Source: Bacteroidales bacterium (GTDB lineage Bacteria; Bacteroidota; Bacteroidia; Bacteroidales; Muribaculaceae). From it: 64,000 nt of DNA. The DNA lies in assembly GCA_014800845.1 (NCBI GenBank), contig JAAVFJ010000005.1:1-64000 (forward strand). The letters run 5' to 3'. The translations under genes were made by a program, and so were the position numbers. The notes beneath the pieces are model-generated. The model was not told where the DNA came from, searched no databases, and saw nothing but the letters and a program-made list of their open reading frames with translations. This document shows positions 1-8,362 of this stretch, piece after piece; within the stretch, counting starts at the first letter, position 1; each line of letters starts with the position of its first letter.

Positions 1-62
1 TTTGCATCCCGGTGAACTTTTCAGTGCCTTTCGGCGTTGTCGTTGTTCCCGTTTTGCGAGTG

Positions 63-70
63 CAAAGTTA
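63..70 (-). promoter_or_regulatory. Bacteroidota -7 box, leftward
   Basis: The minus strand reads TAACTTTG followed by C, a perfect match to TAnnTTTG. It points out of the left edge of the window, so it probably drives a gene whose start lies before position 1. No gene is visible between it and the edge. Confidence 0.5.
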
Positions 71-144
71 GCACCTTTTTCCTTACCCACCAAATATTTT
101 TGAGAAAAATTTTTCGGAATTTTTCCATTTTGCACTTAACTCGC

Positions 145-209
145 TGATTATCCGTGAAATAAAAATGTGTTAAAAAACATATTTTCTCAGCAGTGTTTTA
201 CGGATAATC
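145..209. repeat. 10-bp inverted repeat in AT-rich intergenic DNA
   Basis: GATTATCCGT (145-154) and ACGGATAATC (200-209) are perfect inverted copies 45 bp apart. The DNA between them is AT-rich, and the repeat lies upstream of the leftward promoter at 63-70. It could be an operator or a remnant of a fold-back element. Apart from this and the promoter, nothing else is seen in 1-287. Confidence 0.45.
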
Positions 210-287
210 GCTGTTTTCCCTGTAAAATTCCCTATTCCCGCCCGAAAAAAAGTTGTGATGAAGGGCAAAAGAGATTCAAAAAAAGTC

Positions 288-1409
288 TCAAGGAACCAAA
301 AGTGAGGTGATTTTTTTCAAAATTTCTACCGGCAGGCCGGGATAAATCGGCAGACAGAGCACCTGCGAGGATATTTTTTTTGCGTTTTCACAGGGGTCGG
401 AGGCTATTTTTCCGGCATGAAAGGGGAGCGGATAGAAATATCTGCGGGGGTGAATGTCGTGCGCCATGAGGTAATCATAGACCTGATCGCGCTTATTTTT
501 GTCCGGCTGAGCAAAAGGGGCAAGCGCCGGGTGGCAGTACGACTCCCCTATATATATAGGATAATGCGAAAAATTATAATCCAAACCCTCGGGAATCTCC
601 ATGAGTCTGATGCCGGCCACCGACTTCAGCGCCTCGGAATATTGGCGGCTAATTGCGCGGCGCTCCTGAATAGCCACATCAACCTTGCGGAGATTCAGCA
701 GTCCGTAAGCGGCGCGCACCTCATCGAGTTTAGCATTTATCCCGGCCTCGGAGAAAGTGGTTTCCCCGGTAATTCCGAAGTTGCGAAGGGCATCAAGACG
801 CTGCTTCATCTCCTTTGTTTTGCAGACCACGGCGCCACCTTCTATGGTATTAAACACCTTGGTGGCATGAAAACTGAGGGTGGAGAGGTCGCCGTTCAGC
901 AAAATTGATTTACCATTTTCCCGCACCCCGAAAGCGTGAGCAGCATCGTAGATTATTGGCAATCCATGCGCGCGGGCCACGCGGCGGAGCGCTTCGTCGC
1001 AGCAGGGCACACCATATACATGCACGCCGAGAATGGCGCGGGTGCGCGGGGTGATTGCAGCCTCCACGGCTTGGGCATCGAGGTTTCCGGTGGAGTATTC
1101 AACGTCGGCAAACACCGGTGTCAAGCCACTCCAGCTGACAGCCGCAGGGGTGGCTACAAATGTATAAGGTGTAGTAATGACCTCCCCTTCAGTTATACCT
1201 AAAGCTTTGAGGCTCAGAATAATCGGAAGAGTACCGTTAGTCATCACGCTTACATATGGCACCCCCAGATAATCAGCCAGCGCCGACTCAAACCGTTGCA
1301 GAAACGGGCCGTTGTTGGTCAGCCGCGATGTGGACCAGATTTCCCTCAGACTTTCGGTAAACTCCTCAAAATCAGGAAGTATGGGTGATGTTACAAGTAT
1401 CTCTTTCAT
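288..1409 (-). CDS. DegT/DnrJ/EryC1-family PLP-dependent sugar aminotransferase
   Basis: A 373-residue fold-type I PLP enzyme of the DegT/DnrJ/EryC1 (WecE, FdtB-like) family, which transfers an amino group from an amino acid to a nucleotide-linked keto-sugar in surface glycan synthesis. Visible marks are the N-terminal NNGPFLQRFE segment that opens the family, the cofactor aspartate in YDAAHAFG (about residue 155) and the Schiff-base lysine in SFHATKVFNTIEGGA (Lys184). Its ATG shares four bases with the stop of the upstream flippase gene, so the two are probably translationally coupled, which supports a role in making or decorating an exported polysaccharide. The exact sugar cannot be read from sequence. 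Family assignment is firm. Confidence 0.9.
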   Translation of the reverse strand: MKEILVTSPILPDFEEFTESLREIWSTSRLTNNGPFLQRFESALADYLGVPYVSVMTNGTLPIILSLKALGITEGEVITTPYTFVATPAAVSWSGLTPVFADVEYSTGNLDAQAVEAAITPRTRAILGVHVYGVPCCDEALRRVARAHGLPIIYDAAHAFGVRENGKSILLNGDLSTLSFHATKVFNTIEGGAVVCKTKEMKQRLDALRNFGITGETTFSEAGINAKLDEVRAAYGLLNLRKVDVAIQERRAISRQYSEALKSVAGIRLMEIPEGLDYNFSHYPIYIGESYCHPALAPFAQPDKNKRDQVYDYLMAHDIHPRRYFYPLPFHAGKIASDPCENAKKISSQVLCLPIYPGLPVEILKKITSLLVP

Positions 1410-2854
1410 ATTCTGAAATGCTTAATGCGATGCCACCACGGGAGCGATAAAAGACTGGAAATCAGCATATAAGTCCCGATGCCACAGATAATACCCGACA
1501 GGAGCGACAGCACCGGGTGCTGAAAACAAATGCTCACCAGATAGGCTACCAGCGTGGCGAACCCGGCCAGAAGGAGCACGGGGAGCATCAGCCGCACCTG
1601 ACTGAGCATATTTGCGCGGGCAAACCGCCCGGTGTACCACATATTGACCGGCAACCCAATGAGCGAATCAGCCAGCACGCCCCAGCAGATGGCCTCGACC
1701 CCGAGCGGCACAGTCACGCAGAGTATGCCTACGGTGATTAATTTCTTAATAATCTCCAGCCTGAGAAAGAGGTTGGAGAAACCCTCAGCATTGAGTATCT
1801 GAAGGTTAAGTGCATGTACGGGATAAAACAGCATAGCCACGCAGAGCACCCTGAACATGGGCACGGCACTCAGCCACTGGCTATTAAAAAAGGTGCGAAA
1901 CAGCGGCTCAGCCAGCGCGCTCATAAGCAGTATGCAGGGGGAAATAAGCCACACACTCATACCTAACACCCTCATAAACAACACATTCATGCGTGAGGGG
2001 TACCCCTGCAAACGCCCCATGACGGGATACGAGACGCGCGTAACCACACCGGAAGCAACCGTGGCGGGCAAACGACTGAAGCTGTCGGCGCGCCAGAAAA
2101 GACCGGTCAGCCTCGGCGTAAAAATTTTGCCTATGAGCACCGAGTAGATATTACTCCATATAGTATCAAGAATAGCCGATGCCATCACCTTCCATGAGAA
2201 TCCAAACAAACTCCTCACCACCCTCTTGCTGAACCTCCAGCCCGGGCGCTCACCGGTCAGACACCAAAGCAGCAACGCGCGCAGCGACCAGCTGCAGACT
2301 TGCTGCCACACCAGCGCCCACACCCCTACTCCGCAGCAGGCCAGACAGATGCCGAGCACACCGGAAAGCAGAGTCGCCAAGAATGACACCTTAAAAAGCA
2401 TCCGGAAATTCATAGCGGCTATCAGGCGCGCCGTCTGCACCACACACAGCGCGTTGACCGGCACGGCGAGGCAGATCACACGCATCACCCCCGTGAGCTC
2501 CGGCTGCGAGTAGAACCGCGCCACCCACGGAGCGATGAGCCAAAGCATCAAGTAGACACCGCCCCCTATCAGCAGATTCAGCACAAAGGCCGTGGAGTCT
2601 ACCACCCGGCTACGCTCCGGCAGCCTGACAAGTGCCTGAGTCATGCCCGACTCCACGCAAATCTGCGCCAGAGCCACAAAAACCTGCAGCATAGCCACCA
2701 TGCCGAATTCCCGGGGAGCCAGAAAGGCGGCCATGATGACCGACACAATGAAACTTACCCCCGACGAGCCGAAACTCTCGAGGGCACTCCACGCGATTCC
2801 CTTGGCGGTATGGCGAGCTAACGAGCTATCAGGAGAGAGACGAAATGCGGGCAA
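1406..2854 (-). CDS. Polysaccharide/lipopolysaccharide flippase (Wzx/PST family)
   Basis: About 482 residues with 12-14 predicted hydrophobic segments. The N-terminal TAKGIAWSALESFGSSGVSF is typical of oligosaccharide flippases of the PST branch of the MOP superfamily, which move lipid-linked glycan units across the inner membrane. The start is uncertain: the frame opens with TTG at 2854 inside the end of ribE (26-base overlap), and no ATG lies near the conserved N-terminus. It is followed by an aminotransferase with a 4-base overlap. A second member of the family is encoded at 45303-46772. Substrate unknown. Confidence 0.88.
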   Translation of the reverse strand: MPAFRLSPDSSLARHTAKGIAWSALESFGSSGVSFIVSVIMAAFLAPREFGMVAMLQVFVALAQICVESGMTQALVRLPERSRVVDSTAFVLNLLIGGGVYLMLWLIAPWVARFYSQPELTGVMRVICLAVPVNALCVVQTARLIAAMNFRMLFKVSFLATLLSGVLGICLACCGVGVWALVWQQVCSWSLRALLLWCLTGERPGWRFSKRVVRSLFGFSWKVMASAILDTIWSNIYSVLIGKIFTPRLTGLFWRADSFSRLPATVASGVVTRVSYPVMGRLQGYPSRMNVLFMRVLGMSVWLISPCILLMSALAEPLFRTFFNSQWLSAVPMFRVLCVAMLFYPVHALNLQILNAEGFSNLFLRLEIIKKLITVGILCVTVPLGVEAICWGVLADSLIGLPVNMWYTGRFARANMLSQVRLMLPVLLLAGFATLVAYLVSICFQHPVLSLLSGIICGIGTYMLISSLLSLPWWHRIKHFRI

Positions 2855-3434
2855 CGTATTTACCTATGATGTCAAATTCAAGATTCACCTTAGTACCCGG
2901 CTCAATCCTGCAAAAATTAGTGTGGTCGTGAGTGTAAGGGATTATGGCGACAGAGAAGCCGTCTTCCGTGGGATCGCAGACGGTGAGACTCACGCCGTTG
3001 ACCGTCACGCTGCCCTTGTCCACAGTGAGGTAACCGCGTTTAATCATCTCCTTATCCACCTCATACTTAAACGTATAGCGCCAGCTGCCCTCCTCGCTAA
3101 CCACGCCGGTGCAGATAGCGGTAGTGTCCACATGCCCCTGCACAATGTGGCCGTCCAGGCGCGCATCAAGCTTCATGGAGCGTTCCAGATTTACCAAATC
3201 TCCCACTTTCAGCACACCCAGATTGGAGCGGTCAAGGGTCTCGCGGATAGCGGTCACAGTGTAAGTGCCGTCGCCGGGAAGAGCCACCACAGTGAGGCAC
3301 ACGCCGTTATGCGCCACAGACTGATCGATTTTAAGCTCATCCACAAAGCTGCAGCGCATGGTTATATGCAGATTATCGCGGTCATTACGGAGAGCTACAA
3401 CCTCGGCAGCCTCCTCTACTATTCCTGAAAACAT
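2829..3434 (-). CDS. ribE: Riboflavin synthase alpha chain
   Basis: A 201-residue protein, the normal length for riboflavin synthase, which dismutates two 6,7-dimethyl-8-ribityllumazines into riboflavin and a pyrimidine. It opens with the signature MFSGIVEE. The two tandem lumazine-binding barrels are visible as repeated motifs (NGVCLTV in the first half, NGVSLTV in the second; GHIVQGHVD at the domain junction). ATG at 3434 sits about 23 bases below a TAACTTTG box. It heads a minus-strand unit with a flippase and an aminotransferase, which looks like chance co-transcription rather than a shared pathway. No FMN riboswitch is seen upstream. Confidence 0.95.
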   Translation of the reverse strand: MFSGIVEEAAEVVALRNDRDNLHITMRCSFVDELKIDQSVAHNGVCLTVVALPGDGTYTVTAIRETLDRSNLGVLKVGDLVNLERSMKLDARLDGHIVQGHVDTTAICTGVVSEEGSWRYTFKYEVDKEMIKRGYLTVDKGSVTVNGVSLTVCDPTEDGFSVAIIPYTHDHTNFCRIEPGTKVNLEFDIIGKYVARISSLS

Positions 3435-3456
3435 ATCTTAGGTATTGTTTATATTG

Positions 3457-3464
3457 CAAAGTTA
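3457..3464 (-). promoter_or_regulatory. Promoter -7 box for ribE
   Basis: The minus strand reads TAACTTTGC, a perfect TAnnTTTG match, just upstream of the ribE ATG. It would give a leader of about 16 nt. Confidence 0.6.
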
Positions 3465-3499
3465 ATGCTTTTTTCGTAATTTTGGTGCGTAAACTTTTA

Positions 3500-3696
3500 A
3501 GAGAGTGTTTGGATTTAAATGATTTTAGCACAAAGAGAGATTTTGAGATGATTTTTCAAAGTTGAAGAAGGAGCGATGCGGGCATCGCGACTGATGAAAT
3601 CTTTGGAAAAGCGCCCAAAAGATCCTTTGTGATGAAATCAAAAATTTCTAAAACTCTCTGATTATTAAATTTGGTTTAAATTCAAACACTCTCTAA
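3500..3696. repeat. Palindromic repeat element, copy C (divergent)
   Basis: A roughly 197-bp imperfect palindrome filling most of the gap between ribE and the DUF4435 gene. Its ends are inverted (GAGAGTGTTTGGATTTAAAT at the left; TTTAAATTCAAACACTCTCT at the right). Its centre carries the hairpin CGATGCGGGCATCG flanked by TTGAAGAAGGAG and GACTGATGAAA, the same core as copies A (7272-7469) and B (35869-36062), although the arms differ. It ends 10 bases before the ATG of the next gene. It has no coding capacity and looks like a miniature, non-autonomous repeat. Confidence 0.75.
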
Positions 3697-3706
3697 ATCT
3701 TAGTCC

Positions 3707-5260
3707 ATGTCACTCACTCTCACGCTTCCACCCCTCGCCGACGGCGCCACTCCCCCCTCGCTTCCCGACTTCAGCCAGCTCACGATAGTGGGTGCAAGCG
3801 GCGCGGGAAAAACACGATTCATGGACTATCTCATAAGACACGCCGGAGCCGCGGCCTATCCCCTATCGCCCCTCCACGCGATCACCGATGCCCGCGGCGA
3901 GACGCCCATCAGGCGGATGTTTGCAGAGAAATACTCCGCCATGGCTCCCGACGCCCGCATAACGAACGACCTGGACCGGCTGATGGCCATGCTCATGCAC
4001 GATGAATTCCTTTACCTCCTCTCCGTGAAAAGCGCGCGGCTCATGGGCAACACTCACGCTCACTTCGAGCCAACGCGCCTGGACCGACTCGTGGAAATCT
4101 GGCAACGAATCTTTCCCGACAATCAGATTCTGCGCAACCGGGGCACTCTGCAATTCCTCACCGGCAGTGGCGAACGCACCGTGTCGGCCATTAAGCTAAG
4201 CAGCGGCGAGCGCACCGTGCTCTACTATGTCGCAGCGCTGCTCTATGCACCCTCCGGCGCATTGGTATTTATCGACGACCCTTCCCTCTTCCTCCACCCT
4301 TCGCTGATTCAGCCCGTCTGGAACGCTATTGAGGGTATGCGTCCCGACTGCCGATTCATCTACAATACCTCCGACCCTGAATTTTTAAGCTCGCGCACTG
4401 CCAACGCCTGCATCTGGGTGAAGCGCCACGATGCCGAGAAACAGACCTGGGACTACACCCTCCCCACCCCCGGCTCCCTCCCGGACGAGCTCTTCCTCAG
4501 CCTCATGGGATCACGCCGACCGGTGCTGTTCATTGAGGGTGACGCCACCCACAGCATTGACTCCAAGCTCTACCCTCTCATCTTCCCGCGCCACATAGTG
4601 CGCCCCGTGGGCTCCTGCAGCAAAGTGATTGAGGCCACACGCAGTTTCTGCGACCTGCGCCCCATTCACCACCTTGACAGTCACGGAATTGTAGACCGCG
4701 ACCGTCGCACCGAAAAGGAGGTGGACTATCTGCGAAAAAAGAACATAATGGTGCCCGAAGTGGCCGAAATAGAAAACATTTTTCTGCTCGAGGAGGTGAT
4801 AGCCATCATGGCCCGCAGGCGCAGAAAAAACATTGAGCGCACGCTGGCCAAGGTGCGGAAGGCCGTAATCAGCATGTTTGCACGCCAGCATCAGGAACAA
4901 GCTCTGCAGCACGTGCGCCACAAAATGAAGCGGGAACTTGAGTGCCGCGCCGACGCCAAGGTGCGGAGCATAGAGGCTCTGGAGCGCCATCTTCACGCGC
5001 TGCCCGACAGCATCAACGTGCGCGCTGACTACGAAAACCTCATGCGCGAATTCGGCCGCATGATTGAGTCGCGCGACTACCGGGCTATTCTCAAAGTCTT
5101 CAATCACAAACCCATGCTCCCTGAAAGCGGTGTGATTCAGCTCCTTGGCTACCACACAAAAGATGAGTACATCACCTCGGTGCTCGACACCCTCAAGACC
5201 GATTCACCCGACGCCGAGGCACTGCGCCACGCCATCCGCGCCTGCTTCCTGGCCGAGTGA
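3707..5260 (+). CDS. AAA/ABC-type ATPase with DUF4435 (Toprim-like) domain
   Basis: 517 residues in two parts. The N-terminal half is an ABC-type ATPase: Walker A GASGAGKT (residues 29-36), a signature-like KLSSGERT near 163-170 and Walker B LVFIDDPS near 185-192 followed by LHP. The C-terminal half begins PVLFIEGDATHSIDSKLY (about 271) and continues with HHLDSHGIVDRD and EVAEIENIFLLEE, resembling the DUF4435 domain that shares acidic motifs with OLD/Toprim nucleases. Such proteins are often linked to DNA repair or phage defence, but the role is not established and no partner gene is adjacent here. It is preceded by a palindromic repeat and followed by an ECF sigma gene. Architecture fairly sure; function unknown. 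Confidence 0.75.
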   Translation: MSLTLTLPPLADGATPPSLPDFSQLTIVGASGAGKTRFMDYLIRHAGAAAYPLSPLHAITDARGETPIRRMFAEKYSAMAPDARITNDLDRLMAMLMHDEFLYLLSVKSARLMGNTHAHFEPTRLDRLVEIWQRIFPDNQILRNRGTLQFLTGSGERTVSAIKLSSGERTVLYYVAALLYAPSGALVFIDDPSLFLHPSLIQPVWNAIEGMRPDCRFIYNTSDPEFLSSRTANACIWVKRHDAEKQTWDYTLPTPGSLPDELFLSLMGSRRPVLFIEGDATHSIDSKLYPLIFPRHIVRPVGSCSKVIEATRSFCDLRPIHHLDSHGIVDRDRRTEKEVDYLRKKNIMVPEVAEIENIFLLEEVIAIMARRRRKNIERTLAKVRKAVISMFARQHQEQALQHVRHKMKRELECRADAKVRSIEALERHLHALPDSINVRADYENLMREFGRMIESRDYRAILKVFNHKPMLPESGVIQLLGYHTKDEYITSVLDTLKTDSPDAEALRHAIRACFLAE

Positions 5261-5362
5261 GGACGGAGGATTTGACAATTGGTTGGGATTTTTAATAGGC
5301 GTTAACTAACATTTCCGGACGCTGCGGGGTTGTATCACTGAAGGCTCTCTCTCCGGTCCGCT

Positions 5363-5384
5363 ACAGCCGACTTCGGCTGTTTTG
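5363..5384 (+). terminator. Possible terminator after the DUF4435 gene
   Basis: ACAGCCGA and TCGGCTGT form an 8-bp stem with a 2-base spacer, followed by a short T run (TTTG). It lies about 100 bases after the stop codon and before the next gene. The T tract is short, so termination efficiency is uncertain. Confidence 0.45.
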
Positions 5385-5440
5385 CAGGGTCGGGGTTTAT
5401 AGTTAGCCGGATTATTACTTACTTAAACTGTAATCTAATT

Positions 5441-5944
5441 ATGAATATCACCCTTAAACAGCGTCTTGTCTCCCTGCAGTCTCACCTCATGAATTTCGCG
5501 GTCAGCCTCACCGGCAATCGCGACGAAGCCAGCGACCTGCTGCAGGACACTACCCTCAAGGTCCTGGACAATGAGGAGAAATATACTGATAACGTCAACT
5601 TCCAGGGTTGGGTCTTCACCATCATGCGAAATCTTTTCATCAATAATTATCGCAAGCAGGTGCGCCACAACACGGTAGTGGACACTTCAGAAGACCTCTT
5701 CAAGCTCAACACTTCCCAGGAATCCGGGCTCTCCAATCCTGAGGGGAGCGTGGCGGTACACGAAATCATGGATTCGCTCAACAGCCTCTCTGACGATTAT
5801 CGAGTGCCCTTCACCCTCTATGTGCAGGGCTACAAATATAATGAGATAGCCGACAAAATGGGGCTGCCTCTCGGCACCATCAAGAGTCGCATCTTCTTCG
5901 CGCGCCGCATGTTGCGCGATGAGCTGTCGGCCTATCGCGACTGA
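5441..5944 (+). CDS. ECF-type RNA polymerase sigma factor (copy 1)
   Basis: 167 residues, typical for a two-domain sigma70 family (ECF) factor that redirects RNA polymerase to a small regulon. Region 2 is seen as DEASDLLQDTTLKVLDN and GWVFTIMRNLFINNYRK (about residues 27-75). Region 4, a helix-turn-helix, is seen as FTLYVQGYKYNEIADKMGLPLGTIKSRIFFARRML (about 125-160). No anti-sigma gene follows; the next gene, trmD, is convergent with no spacer at all. A close paralogue sits 1.6 kb away at 7576-8082. ATG at 5441 is the first in frame before region 2. Confidence 0.92.
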   Translation: MNITLKQRLVSLQSHLMNFAVSLTGNRDEASDLLQDTTLKVLDNEEKYTDNVNFQGWVFTIMRNLFINNYRKQVRHNTVVDTSEDLFKLNTSQESGLSNPEGSVAVHEIMDSLNSLSDDYRVPFTLYVQGYKYNEIADKMGLPLGTIKSRIFFARRMLRDELSAYRD

Positions 5945-6625
5945 TCAATCCTCGCGCAGCAACTCCGGACGCAGAAGCCGTGTCCGCTCAAGCGCCTGTT
6001 CCTGCTTCCACGCTTCGATTTTGGCCTGATGACCGCTGAGCAATATTTCCGGCACCTTCCAACCATTATAGTCGGCCGGGCGGGTATAGACGGGAGCCTC
6101 AAGCAGACTGTCCTGAAAAGAATCGGAGAGGGCGCTCTGCTCGTCGCCTATCACACCCGGTATGAGCCTCACTATGCTGTCGGCAATAACTGCCGCAGGG
6201 AGCTCACCGCCGGTAAGCACATAGTTGCCTATGGAGATTTCGCGTGTCACCAGATGCTCGCGTATGCGATAGTCCACCCCCTTGTAGTGGCCGCAGAGTA
6301 TTATCAGGTTGCGAGCCATAGAGAGAGAATTGGCCATAGGTTGCGACAGAATCTCGCCGTCAGGGCTCGTGAAAATCACATCATCATAGTCACGCTCAGC
6401 CTTAAGGGCAGATATGCAACGGTCTACCGGCTCAATCTGCATGACCATGCCGGCCTCGCCCCCAAACGGGTAGTCATCAACCTTGCGGTGCTTGTTGAGA
6501 CTGTAGTCACGCAGATTGTGCACTACGATTTCCGCAAGCCCCTTGTCCTGCGCACGCTTGAGTATGCTGGTGGTCAGCGGGCCCTGCAGCATTTCCGGCA
6601 CCACGGTGAGTATATCTATTCGCAT
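5945..6625 (-). CDS. trmD: tRNA (guanine-N1-)-methyltransferase TrmD
   Basis: 226 residues, the usual length for the SPOUT-fold enzyme that uses S-adenosylmethionine to make m1G37 in tRNAs and prevents +1 frameshifting. Recognisable motifs are [12 protein letters not shown] at the start, the cofactor-binding trefoil knot around [12 protein letters not shown] and [14 protein letters not shown], and the C-terminal [16 protein letters not shown]. The stop codon abuts that of the upstream convergent sigma factor with no bases between. A TAATTTTG box lies 34 bases upstream of the ATG. Essential housekeeping gene; assignment firm. Confidence 0.97.
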   Translation of the reverse strand: MRIDILTVVPEMLQGPLTTSILKRAQDKGLAEIVVHNLRDYSLNKHRKVDDYPFGGEAGMVMQIEPVDRCISALKAERDYDDVIFTSPDGEILSQPMANSLSMARNLIILCGHYKGVDYRIREHLVTREISIGNYVLTGGELPAAVIADSIVRLIPGVIGDEQSALSDSFQDSLLEAPVYTRPADYNGWKVPEILLSGHQAKIEAWKQEQALERTRLLRPELLRED

Positions 6626-6658
6626 TGTCTTATATTCTAATGTGATTTTCCGACTGCA

Positions 6659-6666
6659 AAATTACA
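6659..6666 (-). promoter_or_regulatory. Promoter -7 box for trmD
   Basis: The minus strand reads TAATTTTGC, a perfect TAnnTTTG box 34 bases upstream of the trmD ATG. The trmD and lipoprotein genes are divergent and share this 155-bp gap. Confidence 0.6.
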
Positions 6667-6747
6667 AAAAAGGAGCATTACTTGCAATCTATTCACACGT
6701 TAACATATTTTAACTCGCGCTTTATCCCTCTCTCACGTCTAATTATA

Positions 6748-6755
6748 TAACTTTG
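6748..6755 (+). promoter_or_regulatory. Promoter -7 box for the lipoprotein gene
   Basis: TAACTTTG, a perfect match to the Bacteroidota -7 consensus, lies 25 bases before the ATG at 6780. No convincing -33 TTTG is present at the expected spacing. Confidence 0.5.
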
Positions 6756-6779
6756 TATTTATTACTAAATTTTGTTGAC

Positions 6780-7274
6780 ATGAATATCAAGACGTTACTT
6801 TTCTCCATGCTGGCGCTTATAACCTGCCTGCTCTCCGGATGCAATGAAGACGCTACTAAGGATGACTCCATGCTCTCGCAGGAAATCTTGGGTTCCTGGA
6901 CTCTGAGCTTCCAGTCAGACAATACATCAAACAGCATGCACTACACCTTCAAAGACAAGACTTTCACCTACGCCACCTACGCCACAAAGATGGATGACCC
7001 CACCATAAAGTCACTCACTATCAACGGCACATGGCGTATATATAAAGGTGTGCTGGAGCTCACTTACGACCTTCAGTCGCTGAACACCGATGGCTATGAC
7101 GCCCAGGAAACTAAGAATATCTATGACGGTTTCTATAATGAGAACCTGCTGGTCAACGACATGAAGAATTCCTCTTCCCCCTACGGTAAGACCGTGACGT
7201 TCAGCCAGAGCGGCAACGTGCAGACCATGAGGCTTTCATCCATAAGTGGCTCCTTCGTTCGCACAAGTTATTGA
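6780..7274 (+). CDS. Small lipoprotein with lipocalin-like domain
   Basis: 164 residues from ATG 6780, chosen because it opens directly into a signal peptide (MNIKTLLFSMLALITCLLSG) with the lipobox LLSGC, so the mature protein should start with a lipidated cysteine. The remainder (GSWTLSF, YTFKDKTFTY, INGTWRIYKGVLELTYD) has the alternating strand pattern and G-x-W opening of lipocalin-like domains common in Bacteroidota. No enzymatic motif is seen and ligand is unknown. The gene lies between trmD and the second sigma gene. Its stop codon TGA shares bases with the terminal repeat of palindromic element A, so its 3' end is formed by that element. Confidence 0.8.
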   Translation: MNIKTLLFSMLALITCLLSGCNEDATKDDSMLSQEILGSWTLSFQSDNTSNSMHYTFKDKTFTYATYATKMDDPTIKSLTINGTWRIYKGVLELTYDLQSLNTDGYDAQETKNIYDGFYNENLLVNDMKNSSSPYGKTVTFSQSGNVQTMRLSSISGSFVRTSY

Positions 7275-7469
7275 ACTCATTTAAACTTTTTACGAAAACA
7301 AAAACTTAGTTTAAAATGGTTTTCTTCAGGGTCAATCTTCATTAATATTTTGGCATCTTCCAATCCTTTCATCAGCCACGATGCCCGCATCGTTCCCTCT
7401 TCAAGTATTGAAATCTGCTCAAAATCTTAATGAACCTTAACCCTGAAAAAAGTCTAAATGAGTTCATTA
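7272..7469. repeat. Palindromic repeat element, copy A
   Basis: A 198-bp imperfect palindrome with inverted ends (GAACTCATTTAAACTTTTT at the left, AAATGAGTTC at the right) and inner arms that pair around CTTCAGGGT and ACCCTGAA. The centre is the hairpin CGATGCCCGCATCG. It is nearly identical (mid-90s percent by eye) to copy B at 35869-36062, which lies in the opposite orientation. It starts on the stop codon of the lipoprotein gene. Confidence 0.85.
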
Positions 7470-7491
7470 AGATTCTTCCCCGCAAAAGTTT

Positions 7492-7530
7492 GCCCGCCAC
7501 ATCGACATGATGCGGCGGGCTGATATTTTT
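7492..7530. terminator. Intrinsic terminator
   Basis: GCCCGCC (7492-7498) and GGCGGGC (7514-7520) form a strong stem followed on the plus strand by TGATATTTTTT. It would end plus-strand transcription from the lipoprotein gene and, less well, minus-strand transcription from the sigma gene whose stop is at 7576. Confidence 0.65.
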
Positions 7531-7575
7531 TAAAGACTTCGCTGTTTGAGGAGGAGGTCTCGGGCCTGGAAGTTA

Positions 7576-8082
7576 TTATCTATAGTCGGCGAGCTGGGCG
7601 CGGAGCTGACGGCGGGTGGTGAAGATGCGGCTCTTCACGGTGCCCATGGGGAGGTTGAGCTTCTCTGCTATCTCCTCATATTTGTAGCCGGCCACGTGCA
7701 TCTGGAAGGGCTCGCGGAAGTCGGCGGGGAGCTCGGCGATGATGGCGGTGATTTCGTTCACACCATAGGAACCTTCGGGAGTCTCGTAAGCCTCGGGGGC
7801 TGCTGCGTTGAGGTGGAAGAGGTTCTCGGTGGTGTCGGTCACAGTGTTTTCGCGCACCTGACGGCGGTAGTTGTTGATGAAGATGTTGCGCATTATGGTG
7901 AAGAGCCAACCCTTGAGGTTTACGTTCTCGGCAAATTTGTCTTCGCTGTCGAGAGCCTTAAGGGTGGTGTCCTGCACGAGGTCAGAAGCGCGGTCGCGGT
8001 CAGAGGTAAGTTTGATTGCGAAACTCATCAGGTTACTTTGGCATCCGATAACGCGGTTGATAAAAGGCGAAGTCTTTGACAT
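7576..8082 (-). CDS. ECF-type RNA polymerase sigma factor (copy 2)
   Basis: 168 residues, clearly paralogous to the sigma factor at 5441-5944: shared blocks include ASDLVQDTTLKALD, GWLFTIMRNIFINNYRRQVR, and the region-4 segment AGYKYEEIAEKLNLPMGTVKSRIFTTRRQL. Region 2 spans about residues 10-75 and region 4 about 110-165. No anti-sigma gene is adjacent; upstream is a divergent secreted carbohydrate-binding protein sharing the promoter region. A perfect TAATTTTG box lies 59 bases upstream of the ATG. Confidence 0.92.
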   Translation of the reverse strand: MSKTSPFINRVIGCQSNLMSFAIKLTSDRDRASDLVQDTTLKALDSEDKFAENVNLKGWLFTIMRNIFINNYRRQVRENTVTDTTENLFHLNAAAPEAYETPEGSYGVNEITAIIAELPADFREPFQMHVAGYKYEEIAEKLNLPMGTVKSRIFTTRRQLRAQLADYR

Positions 8083-8140
8083 ATCTTTTAAGTGTTGTGA
8101 AGCCGCGGGGCTTCGAGGTGATTGATTTATTTTGACATTG

Positions 8141-8148
8141 CAAAATTA
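8141..8148 (-). promoter_or_regulatory. Promoter -7 box for the second sigma factor
   Basis: The minus strand reads TAATTTTGC, 59 bases upstream of the sigma factor ATG. It stands back to back with the plus-strand box at 8292-8299. Confidence 0.55.
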
Positions 8149-8291
8149 CTCACACCTCACTCCAAATGCAAATTAAACGTATGAAATAAATGTTACAAAT
8201 ATTGACACAATTTTAACTTACTATAAATAAGCGACTTAGAAAACAAAGACATTTTAAGTATTAAAAATTTTATTAACTCATTTTTTTTGAG

Positions 8292-8299
8292 TAAGTTTG
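8292..8299 (+). promoter_or_regulatory. Promoter -7 box for the carbohydrate-binding protein
   Basis: TAAGTTTG followed by C, a perfect TAnnTTTG match, 64 bases upstream of ATG 8363. A TTG start within this box (8297) would precede the transcript, which supports the downstream ATG as the real start. Confidence 0.55.
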
Positions 8300-8362
8300 C
8301 ACTCGGTTTACGCACCCTTACTGAAAAACTCAATTCTTACATATTTTAATCTAATTACAACA

